From NCBI GenBank assembly GCA_934747255.1, contig CAKVGH010000005.1:13222-77221 (forward strand): 64,000 nt of DNA. The letters run 5' to 3'. Of the stretch, positions 9,091 through 18,072 are shown piece after piece (within the stretch, counting starts at the first letter, position 1; the number at the start of each line of letters is the position of its first letter). The position numbers were made by a program, and so were the translations under genes. This DNA is from an uncultured Clostridia bacterium (GTDB taxonomy: Bacteria > Bacillota > Clostridia > Christensenellales > UBA1242). The notes beneath the pieces were generated by a model, which did no database searches, had not been told where the DNA came from, and worked only from the letters and a program-made list of their open reading frames with translations.

Positions 9091-9131
9091 AAAAAAAGCA
9101 ATCATTTTTTGCTAAATAAAAATGATTGCTT
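9091..9131 (-). terminator. Terminator of the murB-PHP-whiA operon
   Basis: A 14-bp stem (AAGCAATCATTTTT with AAAAATGATTGCTT) followed by seven T residues on the minus strand. The whiA stop codon is embedded in the upstream arm. Confidence 0.88.
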
Positions 9132-10101
9132 AACATTCTTTTGCTATTTTTTCGATTTTTTTGAATCTATGATATAGTCCGCTTTTTGTTAGTTTTTCGG
9201 TTGATAGTTTAACAAGATTGTCTAGACTTTCGTCTGGGTTAGCTAGTCTTAAATAACAAGTATTTCGTAAACTTTCGTCTAAATTTTCTATTCCTATGCT
9301 CTCTTGAATAATTTTTATGTTATTAAGTTGTTCCACACTGGCATTTACAACCTTTGTAATATTACCGCTATAACAGTTGTTTTGACGATTAACATTGTTT
9401 CGCATATCTCTCAAAGCATTTTCGTTTTGCAAAACCATAAACGCTTTGCTAGCCCCAAGAGTACCAATTAAAGATGTAATTTGTTCAAAATCTTGAACAT
9501 ACACAACATAAAAGTCTTTTCGTTTTAACTGCTTGGTTATAATGTCGTTTTCGGCAAGAAGTACAGAAAAATCTTGCGATAATTTTTCACTAGAAAATAC
9601 AAACTCCATTTGATAACCCGTATTCTTTTTACCTTGCAAACTCTCTTTGTCACTCAACACAATGTTGCTTGTTCCACACGCAATATATGCACCCTTTATG
9701 TACTCAATTGATTGTTCCACCGTTGGCACAATATACTTGCTTATGCCATCATAAAAGCAAAGATATTTGTTTTCATCGTAAAAAGCGGTTTCGGTGTCCA
9801 GCAAAATTTGAGTTGTTATTTCTTGTGGCAAGGTTACTTCATACTTAACCCTATCATTATATCCTGTATCGTCACTAATTTCCAAATTGGAACTTTTGCC
9901 GTAAACCTTTTCAGTCAAGGTATTTATAAACTGAAAAACTTCGAGCATTTCTGTTCGAATTACAATATATTCGCCGTTATTATTTTTAGAGAGTTCGCCA
10001 ACTGACTTGATTATAGCCGACAAACACGAGAGTGCTAACTCTTGCGTTTTAGGTTTTATAGAGCAAACTTCTTTTTTTAATAGTAAATTAAAACTTTCCA
10101 T
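9130..10101 (-). CDS. whiA: Sporulation/division regulator WhiA
   Basis: A 323-aa DNA-binding protein related to LAGLIDADG endonucleases but non-catalytic. The central domain (YIKGAYIACGTSN) corresponds to the LAGLIDADG-like half, and the C-terminal helix-turn-helix shows RDMRNNVNRQNNC and LTKSGLYHRFKKIEKIA, clear WhiA motifs. In Firmicutes WhiA influences chromosome segregation and cell division. The start at MESFNLLL follows AAAGGAT and lies 1 nt from the PHP gene stop; an in-frame ATG 13 codons upstream lies inside the PHP gene. The rapZ and yvcK genes that usually precede whiA are absent. Confidence 0.92.
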   Translation of the reverse strand: MESFNLLLKKEVCSIKPKTQELALSCLSAIIKSVGELSKNNNGEYIVIRTEMLEVFQFINTLTEKVYGKSSNLEISDDTGYNDRVKYEVTLPQEITTQILLDTETAFYDENKYLCFYDGISKYIVPTVEQSIEYIKGAYIACGTSNIVLSDKESLQGKKNTGYQMEFVFSSEKLSQDFSVLLAENDIITKQLKRKDFYVVYVQDFEQITSLIGTLGASKAFMVLQNENALRDMRNNVNRQNNCYSGNITKVVNASVEQLNNIKIIQESIGIENLDESLRNTCYLRLANPDESLDNLVKLSTEKLTKSGLYHRFKKIEKIAKEC

Positions 10102-10102
10102 T

Positions 10103-10858
10103 TTATCCTTTATGATTTTTGAACTTTGGCATTTGGTCAATATTCAAAATTAGTTCTTTTGGAATGTGATGAGTTATGGCAAAATTCATTGGATGATTAA
10201 CTTCGCCAACATCAATAGCCCTGTGAGCATCGCTGTCCATTATAAATTTGGTTTTCATATCTACCATTTTGTCAATATCGTCTTGACTAAATAGTATTCG
10301 CTTGCCGTTAAGTTCAATATATGTTCCCTTTTGAAGTGCTAGTTTTGCAATTTGTGGAGCATCGACTGGCATACCATAATTTAGGTGCGCCAAAATGTCT
10401 ATATTATACATATCAATCGCACGCAAATAAGCGTCAGTGTTTTTTTGAATTAGCCTTTTAGTAAAGAAAATTTTTCTCAAATCATTGCGGAAGAAAAATC
10501 CCAATCTATCGCCCAAACTTTGTGCTTTTATAATTTTATGATAGCCCATAATTATAACATCAAAAAGTTTTTCTTCTTCCTTGTACAAATCAATAGTTCC
10601 GTTTTCACCGATAAGGTTAGATTCAATGCCAAGCAGTATGTCCATTTTGTAGTCTTTTTTAAGTTGCTCAACTTCCTTTCTCATTTGTGGAATATCAATA
10701 CGCTTTACGCCATAAAGTTTATGATTAAAGCCGTGGTCAGTAATAGCAACTTGTTTTAAGCCTTTTTTCATTGCCACCTTAACATTATCTTCAATCGTTC
10801 CAGTGCCGTGACTATATATTGTATGTGTGTGATAATCACCCTGTAATATCATTATCAT
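10103..10858 (-). CDS. PHP-domain phosphoesterase
   Basis: A 251-aa metal-dependent phosphoesterase of the PHP superfamily (YcdX/histidinol-phosphatase-like). Metal ligands are visible in GDYHTHTIYSHG (D8, H10, H12), AITDHGF, GIESN, ILAHLNYG and MDSDAHR. The substrate cannot be predicted. Clostridial genomes often carry such a gene between murB and rapZ-yvcK-whiA. It overlaps murB by 23 nt and abuts whiA, so it sits in the same transcript. An alternative start two codons in is possible. Confidence 0.85.
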   Translation of the reverse strand: MIMILQGDYHTHTIYSHGTGTIEDNVKVAMKKGLKQVAITDHGFNHKLYGVKRIDIPQMRKEVEQLKKDYKMDILLGIESNLIGENGTIDLYKEEEKLFDVIIMGYHKIIKAQSLGDRLGFFFRNDLRKIFFTKRLIQKNTDAYLRAIDMYNIDILAHLNYGMPVDAPQIAKLALQKGTYIELNGKRILFSQDDIDKMVDMKTKFIMDSDAHRAIDVGEVNHPMNFAITHHIPKELILNIDQMPKFKNHKG

Positions 10859-11762
10859 CTCCTAATAGTTCAATTTCGAGTTCTAACTCATAGCCAAAAC
10901 TCGATTTAACTTTTTTACGGATATATTTTACCAAATCTAAAACATCTTTGCAAGTGGCTTGTGCATTATTTACAATAAATCCTGCGTGCTTTGTAGAAAT
11001 TTGCGCTCCGCCTACCGAAAAACCTTTTAGTCCCATTTCGTCTATCATCTTGCTAACTGCAATTTCTCCGTCACAAAGTCTCTTAAATACACTCCCAGCA
11101 CAAGGCATATCATAAGGCTGTGAATTTTTACGCTTTTTAAGTAACTGATTTTGCTCATAAGTTATACTTTCCCTTATGCCATTTGTTAAACTAAAAGTTA
11201 CTTCCAGCACAACGAGTCCAAGTTTTTTGCACGCACTATGTCTGTATCCAAAGTCCATTTGTTCTTTGGTTAGTAACACAATTTTTTCGCCGTCAAATGC
11301 TTTGATTGTTTTGGCAAAATCTCCAATGCCTTTTCCGCTTATGCCCGCATTCATATAAATTGCTCCGCCAACGCTCCCAGGAATACCGTACGAAAATTCC
11401 AGTCCCGAAAGGGAATTTTCCGCACAAATTTTGTTTAGTTTGAAAAGATTTAAGCCACACTCTGCCACAATTTCTGCTCCACAAACTTTGTATCCACAAA
11501 GTCTTTTTGTGTTTAAGATAACCCCATCAAAGCCTTCATCACAGCACAAAATATTAGTACCAGCACCTAACACAAAATTTTTAATTTGATTAGAGTTTAC
11601 AAACTCTAAAATACTTGCCATTTGATTTACACTACTTGGAAAGACCATAAATTTTGCCTTTCCACCAATCTTAAAATTAGTATAATTTTTTAGCCAAACA
11701 TTTTGTTCAAACTCAATATTATTTGACTGCAAAAAAGTTTTAACGAGTTGTTGTTTTTTCAT
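10836..11762 (-). CDS. murB: UDP-N-acetylenolpyruvoylglucosamine reductase
   Basis: A 308-aa FAD enzyme that reduces UDP-GlcNAc-enolpyruvate to UDP-MurNAc in peptidoglycan synthesis. FAD-binding motifs NFKIGGKA, LGAGTNIL and GIPGSVGGAIYMNAG are present, followed by the catalytic-serine motif CAGSVFKR and the C-terminal KGFSVGGAQIS-KHAGFIVN block. It looks like a standard type II MurB. GGAAGG precedes the ATG. It follows the solute-binding-like gene by 15 nt and overlaps the PHP gene. Confidence 0.95.
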   Translation of the reverse strand: MKKQQLVKTFLQSNNIEFEQNVWLKNYTNFKIGGKAKFMVFPSSVNQMASILEFVNSNQIKNFVLGAGTNILCCDEGFDGVILNTKRLCGYKVCGAEIVAECGLNLFKLNKICAENSLSGLEFSYGIPGSVGGAIYMNAGISGKGIGDFAKTIKAFDGEKIVLLTKEQMDFGYRHSACKKLGLVVLEVTFSLTNGIRESITYEQNQLLKKRKNSQPYDMPCAGSVFKRLCDGEIAVSKMIDEMGLKGFSVGGAQISTKHAGFIVNNAQATCKDVLDLVKYIRKKVKSSFGYELELEIELLGDDNDITG

Positions 11763-11777
11763 TTTACCTTCCTTTTA

Positions 11778-12866
11778 CTACACTAAAAATTTGTTTATTT
11801 CCTTGCTTAATTTTTCGCCTTTACAAACTTGATTAAAGCAAAGATTTTGCAAAGATTTTATGCTGTCACTATTCATAAACACACTGATGGTTTTAAGTGG
11901 CTGATTTAACGCCGACTGCATTTTTACCATTTCGCCAGTTGAAAAAACTGGTTGATTAGTTGTACTAAACATTCCGTAATCAACAAGCGATAATTGTGTT
12001 TTTGACGAGAGTAATTTTTCCACAAACTTTTGCGAAATTTCCTGTTTAACATAGTCAGTCGAACAAATACCGATATATTGCAAAAGGTCGGTATAGCCAC
12101 TTAAATAATGAAAATTTCGGCTAGTCATATTACCTTTATCGATTCTATTTTGGACCCTGTATAAATCTCGTTGCGTCCCTACTAAACAATCAAAATTTTT
12201 GTCCAAGTACTTATCGTAAGCGGTAAAAGAATCAATATCATTACTCCTATCAAAAACATTTTTTGCTGATATATTATTTAGTCCAAGTGACAATAATGTG
12301 CAATTATCCGCATTACCACCAAAGCCAATAGATTGTGAGATTTCTCCATTTTGTTGACACTCATTCTCACTAATTAAAACATAGCCACCCATCATATACG
12401 GCAAAGCGTACTGAATATCATTAAGCCTGCCACCATTTATCAAATCATCTCTTACAGAATAAGTGCTTTTTAATGGAATAAGACTTTGTATCAATTCATC
12501 GCCAACACCAATACCAAACGAAACCAAATCGGGTTTTTGTCCGTTTTTTAAGTTTAACACTGCCTGTTCTTTTGTCATTGAATATACCATTATAAATGTT
12601 CCAGTATAATCTTTTTCAAATTGCAGTGCTTGTCTTTCCAAAAAACTGGTTCGTGACTTACTTCCGCCTTCAAAAGTATCTATATTCCATAGCTCTAATA
12701 TGCCCATATATTTTATTTCAATCTCTTTGTTGACCTGTGCCTGACTAATCAATAGTTTATTAAAAATAGTTGTTGGGGCAAGTGCCATAAAAACTATAAT
12801 TAGCCCACTCAACATTGTTTTGAAAATATACTTTATCGTTATCTTTTTATTTAATTTTAATTTCAT
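11778..12866 (-). CDS. Membrane-anchored solute-binding-like protein
   Basis: A 362-aa protein with a lysine-rich N-terminus and one hydrophobic segment at about 15-35 (signal peptide or anchor). LWNIDTFEGGSKSRTSFLERQA followed by FEKDY and NGQKPDLVSFG resembles the first lobe of ABC-type extracellular solute-binding proteins. No lipobox cysteine follows the hydrophobic segment, unlike typical Gram-positive binding lipoproteins, and no permease or ATPase is nearby. It precedes murB by 15 nt, probably in one operon. No SD is visible at the chosen start, which was picked because it gives the basic signal-peptide N-terminus. Ligand unknown. Confidence 0.55.
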   Translation of the reverse strand: MKLKLNKKITIKYIFKTMLSGLIIVFMALAPTTIFNKLLISQAQVNKEIEIKYMGILELWNIDTFEGGSKSRTSFLERQALQFEKDYTGTFIMVYSMTKEQAVLNLKNGQKPDLVSFGIGVGDELIQSLIPLKSTYSVRDDLINGGRLNDIQYALPYMMGGYVLISENECQQNGEISQSIGFGGNADNCTLLSLGLNNISAKNVFDRSNDIDSFTAYDKYLDKNFDCLVGTQRDLYRVQNRIDKGNMTSRNFHYLSGYTDLLQYIGICSTDYVKQEISQKFVEKLLSSKTQLSLVDYGMFSTTNQPVFSTGEMVKMQSALNQPLKTISVFMNSDSIKSLQNLCFNQVCKGEKLSKEINKFLV

Positions 12867-12900
12867 TATAATAAACTATGCTATTGCAAAAAAAATTATG

Positions 12901-12932
12901 AAAAAAGCAAGGTTAATTACCGCTTGCTTTTT
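12901..12932 (-). terminator. Terminator of the 248-aa membrane protein gene
   Basis: AAAAAGCAAG pairs with CTTGCTTTTT (10 bp, 11-nt loop) with a T-run on the minus strand, 100 nt past the stop codon. Confidence 0.75.
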
Positions 12933-13031
12933 GTTTATCTTAATCTTATCATTTTCAATTTTTAAGTAAATATTTTTTGCATTTTATATAACTTTTAGTA
13001 AATGTGAATTTCAATTTTATTAAATGACATT

Positions 13032-13778
13032 TTACATATTCAATGTGTTAGAATCTTCGTTTTGAGATTTATTATTTTGTTTGAGTTTTTTAATATATTC
13101 TGCCATTTCTGGTTTGAAGCCAGACAAGTCCATTTCGTCTTCTTTTTTGACTTCATTATCTTTGTTTGCATCAACACTTTCTGTCTTAATAACATTTGTT
13201 TGATTGCCAATTTGTTTTTGTGTATCAATTTGGTTTTGCTTGATTTTTCTATTTTGCAATGTTTCCCAATCTTTGTTCATTAAAGCCGAAACAACTTCAT
13301 CCCTATTTTCAATTTTGTCTTGTGCTAGGTCCTTTAATGTATCAGCGATTAACTGTTTCTTTTCTTCTTTTTGCTTTCTTTCTCTAATTGCATTTGCCTT
13401 TTTTACAGTAATAGCAACATCTAAATCGCTCTTTGTAACTCCCTTTACAACTACCTTTTCTTCATCGGTTTGCGATAATGTAACTGTTGACGAATATATT
13501 CTTTCGCTTTTATACCAATCTAATTTATCAACTAGCCATTCTTCTGTCATGTTGTTGAGTTCGCTTTTGTCAACTTCCTTTATTTTCAACTCTTTTTTTG
13601 GATGTCTTTTTGAATAAATCTTATTATATAATTTAACAGCACCTGTTGCAACTGAAAACATACCTGCAATTGCTAGAGGTATAGCCATTGAAGGACAAAC
13701 CAAAATCCAAATCAAATCAAAAAAGCCTAATACATAAAATAGTGCTATTCCATTCCAACCATCAAAAAATTTTCCCAT
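13032..13778 (-). CDS. Uncharacterised membrane protein with charged tail
   Basis: A 248-aa protein of unknown family. Two hydrophobic segments at about residues 8-28 and 30-48 form a membrane hairpin, after which a long lysine/glutamate-rich cytosolic region (about 55-248) has coiled-coil character (RERKQKEEKKQLIADTLKDL) and an asparagine/glutamine-rich end. A GGGG SD lies 8 nt before the ATG. It is monocistronic with a consensus promoter and its own terminator. The membrane hairpin plus charged tail recalls scaffolding proteins, but no function is assigned. Confidence 0.7.
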   Translation of the reverse strand: MGKFFDGWNGIALFYVLGFFDLIWILVCPSMAIPLAIAGMFSVATGAVKLYNKIYSKRHPKKELKIKEVDKSELNNMTEEWLVDKLDWYKSERIYSSTVTLSQTDEEKVVVKGVTKSDLDVAITVKKANAIRERKQKEEKKQLIADTLKDLAQDKIENRDEVVSALMNKDWETLQNRKIKQNQIDTQKQIGNQTNVIKTESVDANKDNEVKKEDEMDLSGFKPEMAEYIKKLKQNNKSQNEDSNTLNM

Positions 13779-13807
13779 ATCATTCCCCTTTATTTAATGT
13801 CGCAAAA

Positions 13808-13836
13808 ATACTATCATACAAAGGTTTCATTGTCAA
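13808..13836 (-). promoter_or_regulatory. Promoter of the 248-aa membrane protein gene
   Basis: TTGACA-17-TAGTAT with a TGA extension at the -10. GGGGTA immediately precedes the -35, as at 3591-3601 and 58086-58096. Confidence 0.78.
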
Positions 13837-13948
13837 TACCCCATTAAAAAAATAAAGTATAATTCTTGATTATATCAAGCATAAATTTTTTTAATATCAT
13901 TGAGTGAATTTATACAAAAACCAAGTTTATAACAAATCAAATTTTGAC

Positions 13949-13985
13949 ATTAAAAAATAGCTTTTTTGTAAAGACTATTTTTTTA
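13949..13985 (-). terminator. Terminator of uvrC
   Basis: On the minus strand AAAAAATAG pairs with CTATTTTTT around a 14-nt loop, immediately past the uvrC stop. Confidence 0.6.
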
Positions 13986-13987
13986 TT

Positions 13988-15796
13988 TTAACTATTTAGT
14001 TTTTGTTTAACTGCATTAACAACATCTTGTGGGATATGCGTTTTTTGAGCAATTTCGTTTACACTTGCATTTTTGATATTTTCCACACTTCCAAAAGTTT
14101 TAAGAAGCAATTTTTTTCGTTTTTCGCCAAGTCCTTTTATACCGTCAAGTTCGCTAACAAGCATTGATTTTGCTCTTTTTGACCTATGAAAAGTAATTGC
14201 AAAGCGGTGTGCTTCATCTCGAATTCTTTGAAGCAGTTGCAATGCCAAATCGGTTCGTTTAAGCACAATTGGTTCTTGACTATGTGGTACAAAAACTTCT
14301 TCTTCTCGCTTGGCAAGAGATACAATATCTATATTCAAATTGTGTTGCTGTAAAACCTGCACAGTGCTTGATAATTGCCCCTTTCCGCCGTCAATCACTA
14401 TAAGGTTTGGCACTTGGCTAAAACTCGTATCAGTGCCGTTTAATTCTTTAATACGGCGTGATAATGTTTCGTAAAGCGAAGCAAAATCGTCATTGCCGTG
14501 CACTTGCTTGATGATAAATTTTCGGTAACTAGATTTTTCTGGCTCACCATTCTTGAAAACTACCATACTCGCCACTTTGTTTGTTCCACTAATGTGACTT
14601 ATATCATAACACTCCATTCGGTAAGGCACAGATTTTAGACCCAGCACTTGCTGTAATCTTTCGCATGCCAAAATAGTTCGCTTGGATTTGTTTTGTTCCT
14701 TTGATAATGATTTTTGCAAATACTCTTTTGCATTCTGCTTGGCAATATCAATGAGTTTTTTCTTGTTACCTTTTTGAGCCACAACAAATTTTACATTCTT
14801 TTCAAATTTTTCAGTCAGCCATTTTTCGCAGTTAGTTTTAGATGAAAAGTCGCTTTCGATAACGATATTAGATGGTGCTATACGATTGAAGGAATAATAT
14901 TGCATTAAAAATTGAGATAAAATGTCGGCATCATCTGGTTGCATTAAAAGATTAAAGTTTTCCGTTCCAAGCATTTTTCCGTTTCGTATGATAATCACAG
15001 ATACGCAGGCATTTAATCCGTCATTATATAAGCCAATGACATCTAAATTTTCGTGATGTGTAAATTGCGTCAAGTATCTTTCTTTTAACCTTTTTAGAGC
15101 CTTTAACTGCTCCCTAATTTTTATTGCAAGTTCAAAGTTTAAGTTCTCACTTGCCTGCTCCATTTTGACTTTTAATAGGACTTCAACTTCCTTTGTATCG
15201 CCATTCAAAAACTCTATTGCTTTTAGCACTCGCTGTTTGTATTCTTCTTTTGTTATCTTAAAAATACACGGAGCAGTACATAAGCCCATATCGTAATTGA
15301 TACATGCTCTTTCCAGTCCCTTTTTTGCGGTAAAAACTGTTTTGCAAGTTTTAAGTCCAAAAGCAAAATTTACTATATCAAGAATTTGGTATACACTCAC
15401 TCCTGCAAAATATGGACCAAAATATTTTACATTCTTTTTATTTAATTTTCGGGTTACTTCAAAAATAGGAAAATCATCTTTCAAATTGACAAATATATAT
15501 GGAAAATTTTTATCGTCCTTTAACAAAATATTGTAATATGGCTTATATTTTTTAATTAAGTTGTTTTCAAGTATCAAACAATCATATTCGGTTTTTGTAA
15601 CGATATAATCAAAATCGTTGATGTTTTTTACCAAATTTTCGGTCTTAATGTTTTTTTGCGTGCGATTAAAATACGAATTTACTCTGCGCTTTAAGTTTTT
15701 CGCTTTGCCGACATAAATAACATTGCCCGATTTGTCTTTCATTATATAACAACCACTTTGTTGTGGAAGTGATAACAACTTTTCTTTTAACTCCAT
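13988..15796 (-). CDS. uvrC: Excinuclease ABC subunit C
   Basis: A 602-aa dual-incision nuclease of nucleotide excision repair. The N-terminal GIY-YIG domain (SGCYIMKD...GNVIYVGKAKNL, about 15-40), a UVR motif (about 205-240), the RNase H-like 3' domain (YDISHISG, VIDGGKGQL) and C-terminal helix-hairpin-helices (GIKGLGEKRKKLLL) appear in the normal order. The start at MELKEKL was chosen because it begins the conserved domain; the longer frame extends 32 codons into AT-rich non-conserved DNA. No SD is present and an extended -10 ends 6 nt before this ATG, so a leaderless transcript is likely. Confidence 0.95.
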   Translation of the reverse strand: MELKEKLLSLPQQSGCYIMKDKSGNVIYVGKAKNLKRRVNSYFNRTQKNIKTENLVKNINDFDYIVTKTEYDCLILENNLIKKYKPYYNILLKDDKNFPYIFVNLKDDFPIFEVTRKLNKKNVKYFGPYFAGVSVYQILDIVNFAFGLKTCKTVFTAKKGLERACINYDMGLCTAPCIFKITKEEYKQRVLKAIEFLNGDTKEVEVLLKVKMEQASENLNFELAIKIREQLKALKRLKERYLTQFTHHENLDVIGLYNDGLNACVSVIIIRNGKMLGTENFNLLMQPDDADILSQFLMQYYSFNRIAPSNIVIESDFSSKTNCEKWLTEKFEKNVKFVVAQKGNKKKLIDIAKQNAKEYLQKSLSKEQNKSKRTILACERLQQVLGLKSVPYRMECYDISHISGTNKVASMVVFKNGEPEKSSYRKFIIKQVHGNDDFASLYETLSRRIKELNGTDTSFSQVPNLIVIDGGKGQLSSTVQVLQQHNLNIDIVSLAKREEEVFVPHSQEPIVLKRTDLALQLLQRIRDEAHRFAITFHRSKRAKSMLVSELDGIKGLGEKRKKLLLKTFGSVENIKNASVNEIAQKTHIPQDVVNAVKQKLNS

Positions 15797-15811
15797 ATTT
15801 TTATTATACCA
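15797..15811 (-). promoter_or_regulatory. Leaderless extended -10 promoter of uvrC
   Basis: Minus-strand TGG-TATAAT, then 6 nt (AAAAAT), then the uvrC ATG; no SD. Same arrangement as dnaE. Confidence 0.65.
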
Positions 15812-16312
15812 CTTTACAAGGTTTTTAGAAAAAATAATAACATAGTTTTTAATCTTTATATGATGTAGTTTTATTCTTATAGCAAATAACAATAGTTTTA
15901 TTTGTTTTTACAAAATTGCTTTTTCTAAGTCAGCAATTTGATTATCATACCTATACAAAAACTTTTCTATCATTTTGTTTGTTATATGTTGAAAGAATTT
16001 TAATTCAAAAAATTTAATAAAAAAAGAACTTTTGTATTTTCAGTTCCTTTTTTATATATTTTTGAGTATTTAACTATTTTTTTATAAAAAACTACATTTT
16101 GAACTTATCTATAATATAAATCTAAAATTGCGAACTTACATAGACAAATTATATATCGCCCAATTTATTCAAATTTGGTTTACCACAGTTAAATTTTTAG
16201 ATATTTCACAGATAAATATTTTAGCCACTATTTTTTGCCACTAGTTGTATTTTTTTATAAATAGGTTTTGCTATAAAATAGCAGTGCAACAAAATTTACA
16301 ATTAAAATAAAT
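15812..16312. other. AT-rich gene-free stretch with a possible relic
   Basis: About 500 nt with no convincing gene. A minus-strand 21-codon frame (15923-15988, MIEKFLYRYDNQ...) shares a 19-bp identity with the 62-aa gene at 48232-48420 over the KFLYRY segment and may be a decayed copy. A weak terminator-like hairpin is at 16019-16053. Nothing else was seen. Confidence 0.4.
16019..16053 (-). terminator. Possible terminator of the GT4 gene
   Basis: On the minus strand GAACT and AGTTC form a short stem followed by seven T residues. It lies about 260 nt past the glycosyltransferase stop, so the assignment is tentative. Confidence 0.4.
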
Positions 16313-17740
16313 TTATTTTACGCCTGCAATTTTTGATTTTTTTCTTGCAGAATTGCTTTTTTGTAAATTTTTTTCTAATTTTTGCTGTTTTTTTACGATT
16401 TTTTCTTTGTTTTTCAAAACTTTTTTCTTCATTCTCGCATATTGTTCAACTTTGCGTTTTGTCTTTCGTGTTTCAACTTTACGCTTTGCACTAATCTTTT
16501 TTGTACTTAACTTACGAACTTTGGCAAACTCTTTTAACTTTTCAAAATGTCCAGTTTTATATTTTTCAATTACTTCTAAATAGTCATTGTAAATCTTCTC
16601 AACTGCATCGTCCCAAGATACATAAAGATTTGTAAATGCCCCATTACTTATTCTTTCATACTCGTCATTATCGCTAAAAATATCAATAATTTTGTTAGCA
16701 TATTTAGTCGAGTCATTTTCGCTAAAATAAGCATCTACATTCTCGGTACAAGTTCCGCTTGTGACTGCTCCACGCAAAAACAAAGTTGGTGTTTTTTGAG
16801 ATGCCGCTTCTATTTGAACAAGTGAACTGCAATCATATAATGAAGGGAATACAAATAAGTCGGCAAGATTGTAGTAAGTTGTTATCAACTTTCTGTCCAT
16901 TATTTTACCAGCAAAGATTACTTTATCATCTAGTTCCAATTCAGTAATGTATTTTTTCAAATCTGCTTCGTCAGGACCTGTTCCTACAAATATCATTTTG
17001 AAAGCAAAATTTTTGTCCTTTAACACTTTTAACGCATCAGCGATAAAGAAAATATTTTTTAGAATATTTAGTCTACCTACAAATAACAACACCTTTTCAT
17101 TATCTTTAATACCTAGTTGGTTTCTTAAATCAAGTACTGCTTGCTTGTCATCAAGATATTGCATTTCTGTACCATTATTCTTGACTTTTGGCATTATTTT
17201 TAATTTATATTCATTATGATATAATTTGGCAACTTCCTTGTTCACTGCCCAACACTCATCACATTTTTCAAATGTTGGCATAATGTTACCCATTGCAATC
17301 GCAGTTAAAACATCACTCTTTGTAGCCTCAAAAAAGTCCTTTTTGAATTGGCTATGACAAGTAGCCACAACTGGTATTTTGTGTTTTTTTGCGTACTTTA
17401 CACCAATCTTGCCAATCGAAAAAGGCGAGTGAATATGAACTATGTCTAAATTGCTGTTTTTTATTTCGTCCATAAAATCTGGGTCGAGTTCAGGAAGTGG
17501 CAAGTCATAGTCAAGTCCCGGACACTTAAAACGCTTGTTACATCTAACCACTTTGTATGGGAAATTATCAACATAATCACCCCTGCCTTGTGGCACAAAA
17601 ACAGTGACATTTGCATATTTTATTAGTCTTTTAGCGTAGTTATCAATAACATTTATAACGCCATCTACCATTGGAAAAAACGAGTCACAGAATATTCCAA
17701 TGTTGATTTTTTTTTCATTTTTATTTTCATTCGTTTCCAT
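16313..17740 (-). CDS. GT4 glycosyltransferase with lysine-rich tail
   Basis: A 475-aa family-4 glycosyltransferase (GT-B fold). The N-terminal domain has FCDSFFPMVDGVINVIDNYA and HIHSPFSIG; the C-terminal domain has LLFVGRLNILKN, DLFVFPSLYDC and a Q-IEAASQ nucleotide-sugar motif. It resembles diacylglycerol or phosphatidylinositol glycosyltransferases of Gram-positive bacteria, so glycolipid synthesis at the membrane is a reasonable inference. The last 75 residues are an unusual lysine/arginine tail (AKRKVETRKTKRKVEQ) that may bind membrane lipid head groups or nucleic acid. A leaderless promoter with a good -35 precedes it, and a second GT4 gene diverges from it. Confidence 0.82.
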   Translation of the reverse strand: METNENKNEKKINIGIFCDSFFPMVDGVINVIDNYAKRLIKYANVTVFVPQGRGDYVDNFPYKVVRCNKRFKCPGLDYDLPLPELDPDFMDEIKNSNLDIVHIHSPFSIGKIGVKYAKKHKIPVVATCHSQFKKDFFEATKSDVLTAIAMGNIMPTFEKCDECWAVNKEVAKLYHNEYKLKIMPKVKNNGTEMQYLDDKQAVLDLRNQLGIKDNEKVLLFVGRLNILKNIFFIADALKVLKDKNFAFKMIFVGTGPDEADLKKYITELELDDKVIFAGKIMDRKLITTYYNLADLFVFPSLYDCSSLVQIEAASQKTPTLFLRGAVTSGTCTENVDAYFSENDSTKYANKIIDIFSDNDEYERISNGAFTNLYVSWDDAVEKIYNDYLEVIEKYKTGHFEKLKEFAKVRKLSTKKISAKRKVETRKTKRKVEQYARMKKKVLKNKEKIVKKQQKLEKNLQKSNSARKKSKIAGVK

Positions 17741-17775
17741 ACAAATATTATATCAAATTTAATTACACTTGTAAA
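17741..17775 (-). promoter_or_regulatory. Leaderless promoter of the GT4 gene
   Basis: TTTACA-17-TATAAT with TGA before the -10, then 6 nt (ATTTGT), then ATG. No SD. With both boxes at ideal spacing, transcription should start at the ATG. Confidence 0.75.
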
Positions 17776-17951
17776 TACTTAAAACAACAAATTACACTAC
17801 TTTTTACAAATGGCAAATTTTATAAATTTTTTAGTTAATTTTCGCAGTTCTTTAACAAATTTATGTTAATTTTGAAAATTATTTTATTAGGCTTTTATTT
17901 TTATGATAATTACAAGTTTTACAAACAAATTTGTGCTTAAAAATTATATAA

Positions 17952-17980
17952 TTGACTTTTTTGTTAATTCTCTATATACT
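17952..17980 (+). promoter_or_regulatory. Promoter of the plus-strand GT4 gene
   Basis: TTGACT-17-TATACT on the plus strand, about 90 nt before the 18073 start, leaving an ordinary leader that ends in AAAGGAG. The 332-nt intergenic region between the divergent genes holds nothing else recognisable. Confidence 0.7.
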
Positions 17981-18072
17981 ATTTTTATAGTTAAATATAG
18001 CAAATCTATCCATTACTCAAATTGATATGACTGCAATAAAAAAGATATTTAATACATAAAAAAGGAGTACTT

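Noticed and set aside
15797..15892. Longer N-terminus for uvrC
   Set aside because: Would place the promoter inside the coding region and adds non-conserved residues before the GIY-YIG domain.
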